DNA from: Nannobrachium achirus
Taxonomy: Eukaryota; Chordata; Actinopteri; Myctophiformes; Myctophidae
Direction of reading: 5' to 3'
DNA: 64,000 nt
Assembly (NCBI GenBank): GCA_963921795.1
Contig: OY997653.1
Span: 6,306,104 to 6,370,103 of the forward strand
Shown: positions 61,523 through 64,000 of the stretch, piece by piece
Numbering within the stretch: the first letter of the stretch is position 1
Layout: the number at the start of each line of letters is the position of its first letter
The notes under the pieces: model-generated
Databases searched by the model: none
What the model saw: only the letters and a program-made list of their open reading frames with translations
What the model was told of the DNA's origin: nothing
Program-made: the position numbers and the translations under genes

Positions 61523-62625
61523 TTAACCATCATCTTTATCATAATCATTATCCTCACTTTCGTGCATCAGTAGCTTGGGAATCATCGTCATCTTGGAACT
61601 GGCTGCTGCACTGGCACATGTCAATACAGGCTTAGCTTTGCAGGAACATCTGCCAGAAGAACAGTCCGATCTACACTTGCATTGGACCACCTCAAGGATA
61701 GCCTTTGGGGCTGGGAGGACCTTTGTGGTTGTTGGTTTCAGAATGGCAATCAAGTGTTTGAAGTACCCATTTGGCAGGGGATCCAGATGTGGATCCTTCA
61801 GAGCAATGGCTGCTTGTGTCCATGCCCTTGTTTGGACATGGACTCTCAAGATGTGCTGCTTCAGAACTCCAGGTGTTGGAGGGAGCTTGTCACTTTCTGC
61901 CCTATGTTTGCAGAACAGATGCAGGTCAGGAATGGTCACGATGTTGTTACCCTTGGGTGAGAAAGCTGCACATACAAAGGACTCCAGTGTTGACAGCATT
62001 CCTACTGTCACTTCTGCTTCATCCAAAAGCATCTACAGAGCATTGATAACGTCTTCATCTGTTTTGAGGTAGATCTGCAGCCAGGTTGCCTTGCCTATAC
62101 AGGAGAACCTCCCTGTGTTGTCGACCCCAGTGAATGCATGGAAGGATGGCAAAGCCTTTGCTCTTTCTTTACCTAGAGCTTGCCACAGTGGTTCAATCTG
62201 CACAACACCAGAGGCCATAGAAATGGATGTGTTCTTCAGCAAGAGGCCACGGTTTGCTTTGACCTGCACTAAAATGTCCTTATCTGGGTAGGGAAATACA
62301 AACTGTGCATTAGGTGGGGTTTGTTGTGAAGCCAGCACAGCCTGGTGGATCAGCAGTGTGTCTGCTTCTTCGTGGTTATTTTCTTCAAAGACCAGGCTCT
62401 AAATGTATCTAGAAGCAGATGTGATGATCAGCTTGGAATATCCCCTGTTGTACTCCACCAACATACACAACATCAGACACATACTGTAACACATTATGTG
62501 TTTGATGTTGGTGTCATCTCTGACTTGATACTTAATAGAAGCTTCTCCTTGTCTTCGTTTATCTCTGGTTGCACTCTTCAGAGAATCTTTCATCATAATC
62601 TTGTGTTAGTTGCATCAGTCTGTCA
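61523..62625 (-). pseudogene. Tesmin/CXC-type multicopy gene, broken copy in left arm of inverted repeat
   Basis: Minus-strand reading: ATRDKRRQGEA and QVRDDTNIKHI near 62,560; a stop; FEENNHEEADTLLIHQ; NTSISMASGVVQIEPLWQAL and PSFHAFTGVDNTGRF (62,338-62,033); one TAG; then LDEAEVTVGMLSTLESF, LPPTPGVLKQHILR, LPAPKAILEVVQ and CKCRSDCSSGRCSC (62,032-61,523). The cysteine stretch resembles a Tesmin/TSO1 CXC motif. The preceding block resembles proteins that occur in many copies in fish and invertebrate genomes. At least two stops break it, one of them (62,033) a single TAG in an otherwise continuous 271-codon frame. Function unknown; possibly part of a mobile element. Confidence 0.7.
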
Positions 62626-62834
62626 TTGAAGAAGCCACTTGACTGACACTATAGTCACTACTACTCGCTGTTTTGCTCTGCTTCTGCGCAAGCACCATGC
62701 CATCCACTAGTGCTGTCTAATGACTGTAAATCCTGTATCTATTGCATCTTGGTGGGTAGAATTTCCAGCTTGAGGTGGCTACTGGTCTTCATGGGGCATA
62801 CTGTATCTTCTCTTGTCATACAGGGAGGTTCTCC

Positions 62835-63375
62835 TGTATAGGCAAGGCAACCTAGCTACAGGGTCTACCTCAAAACAGATGAAGATGTTGACAATGCTCT
62901 GCAGATTGGATGAAGCTGAAATTATGGAAGAAATGCTGTCAACACTGGAGTCCTTTGTATGTGCATCAACATCAAGACAATCCCTGAAATGCCATGGCAT
63001 CTGTTCTGCAAACATAGGGCAGTAAGTGACAAGCTCCCTCCAACACCTGGAGCTCTGAAGCAGAACATCTTGAGAATCGATGTCCAAACAAGGGCACGGG
63101 CACAAGCAGCCATTGCTCTGAACGATCCACAGCTGGATCCCCTGCAAAATGGGTACTTCAAACACTTGGATGGCATGCTGAAACCAACAACCAGAGAGGT
63201 CCTCCCAGCCCCAAAGGCCATCCTTAAGATGGTCCAATACTAGTGTAAATCTGACTGTTCTTCTGGCAGATGTTCCTGCTGACGTGTCAGTGCAGCAGCC
63301 AGTTCCAGAATGATGACGATCCCCAAGCTGTGATGCATGAAAGTGATGACGATGATGATGATGCATAGAGACTGT
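62835..63375 (+). pseudogene. Second, inverted broken copy of the Tesmin/CXC-type gene
   Basis: The plus strand reads RLDEAEIMEEMLSTLESFVC, then HLFCKHRAVSDKLPPTPG, LKQNILRIDVQTRARAQ, NGYFKHLDGMLKP and PAPKAILKMVQY. A stop follows and then a decayed CKSDCSSGRCSC. It corresponds to the C-terminal half of the left-arm copy, in opposite orientation, with frameshifts near 62,960. Confidence 0.7.
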
Positions 63376-64000
63376 ATATGATTAGACTTGTCATGATGCT
63401 TAAAATGGTTACACAAACATCCAAAGTTCACAGCTAAAATACATCTCAATAAAAACGTTAGTATCTGACTGACTGCCTGAGCTGTGCCCTTTTTACCCAT
63501 ATGGTGGATATTGTGGATTCAATGGGATGATACAAAAATATGAAATGATAACATGAACCATTGGATTCCTTGACCCTGAAAATGTAGGTTTAGCCATTGA
63601 AATCAATGTTCCAATTATTTAGAAGTCAAGATATTACAAAACATTTTACGGCAGCCATTTTGTCAATTCCAATATGGCCACCACAGACATCTGGGCAAAT
63701 GGGAACATTTCTTTTCTGATTACTTAGACAATATCCTTTCCAAAAATGTATAGTTCCTCAAAATCCAACAAAATGACATAATGAAACTAATATTGCAAGA
63801 AAACAACCACACCAGGCGGTTTTGGACCCATATATGCATCTAAGGGTTAATGTTGAAATTATTTGAGTTTTATAACTACCACCATTGGATTCCTTGACCC
63901 TGAACATGTAGGTTTAGCAGTTAAAATCAATGTTCCAGCTTATTTAGAGGCCGAGATATTACAAAACATAATTTTATGGTGGACATTTTATAAATTCCAA

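Larger units (their letters stand above)
60922..64000. repeat. Giant inverted repeat, arms about 1.2 kb, open at window end
   Basis: The left arm (about 60,922-62,118) and right arm (about 62,820-64,000 and beyond) are reverse complements with modest divergence, around a 700-bp spacer. Landmarks such as GCCATATTGGAATT, CCTACATTTTCAGGGTCAAG and CAAAACCGCCTGGTGTGG appear on the left and, inverted, on the right. Within each arm a roughly 200-bp block is itself directly repeated about 340 bp apart. Confidence 0.9.

Overview
The window reads as teleost fish genomic DNA. It has intron-split genes with GT-AG junctions and vertebrate S1 proteases. It also has tRNA-derived SINEs, L1-like and Jockey/CR1-like LINE remnants, many hAT-type MITEs with 8-bp target-site duplications, and an extraordinary load of minisatellites and microsatellites. 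No bacterial, organellar or viral gene organisation is visible. All calls come from reading the bases and hand-splicing exons; no database was searched.

Two complete protein-coding genes can be assembled, and they are divergent. Gene 1 lies on the minus strand from 34,560 to 8,114. Its ten exons join in phase to 510 codons: signal peptide, 27-bp linker exon, SRCR domain, 33-bp linker exon, second SRCR domain, then a five-exon trypsin-like protease domain with the full His/Asp/Ser triad and an acidic, tyrosine-rich C-terminal tail. Gene 2 lies on the plus strand from 56,140 to 58,780. Its five exons join to 253 codons: a secreted S1 protease with an intact triad but non-canonical pocket residues and one missing disulfide. 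Both look like secreted zymogens cleaved after an Arg before an Ile-x-Gly-Gly N-terminus. Nothing here shows that they act in one pathway.

Layout: 0-8 kb holds MITEs, a SINE, minisatellites and a weak candidate spliced RNA. 8.1-34.6 kb is gene 1; its 13.4-kb intron 3 contains a broken Jockey-like LINE, an exact 2,765-bp tandem duplication, a long inverted repeat, a 5'-truncated L1 and a hAT MITE. Intron 1 holds a 2-kb higher-order minisatellite and a 1-kb palindromic MITE. 34.6-56 kb is intergenic and repeat-built, with a 5.3-5.6-kb tandem duplication and a 2,328-bp tandem duplication that copies the promoter side of gene 2. 56-59.5 kb is gene 2 plus two hAT MITEs. 60-64 kb is a giant inverted repeat carrying two opposed broken copies of a Tesmin/CXC-type multicopy gene.

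The most striking theme is that tandem repeats repeatedly capture splice sites. In gene 1 the acceptor of exon 7 is present five times, the donor of exon 8 is part of a 41-bp satellite, the acceptor of the second SRCR exon is duplicated, and the acceptor of the first SRCR exon ends a (TG)n tract. In gene 2 the acceptor of exon 3 is present three times. For the three duplicated acceptors, splicing at an upstream copy leads to an in-frame stop. A second theme is a short self-complementary module (GATCTACAAGC and its complement) that recurs in many otherwise different elements.
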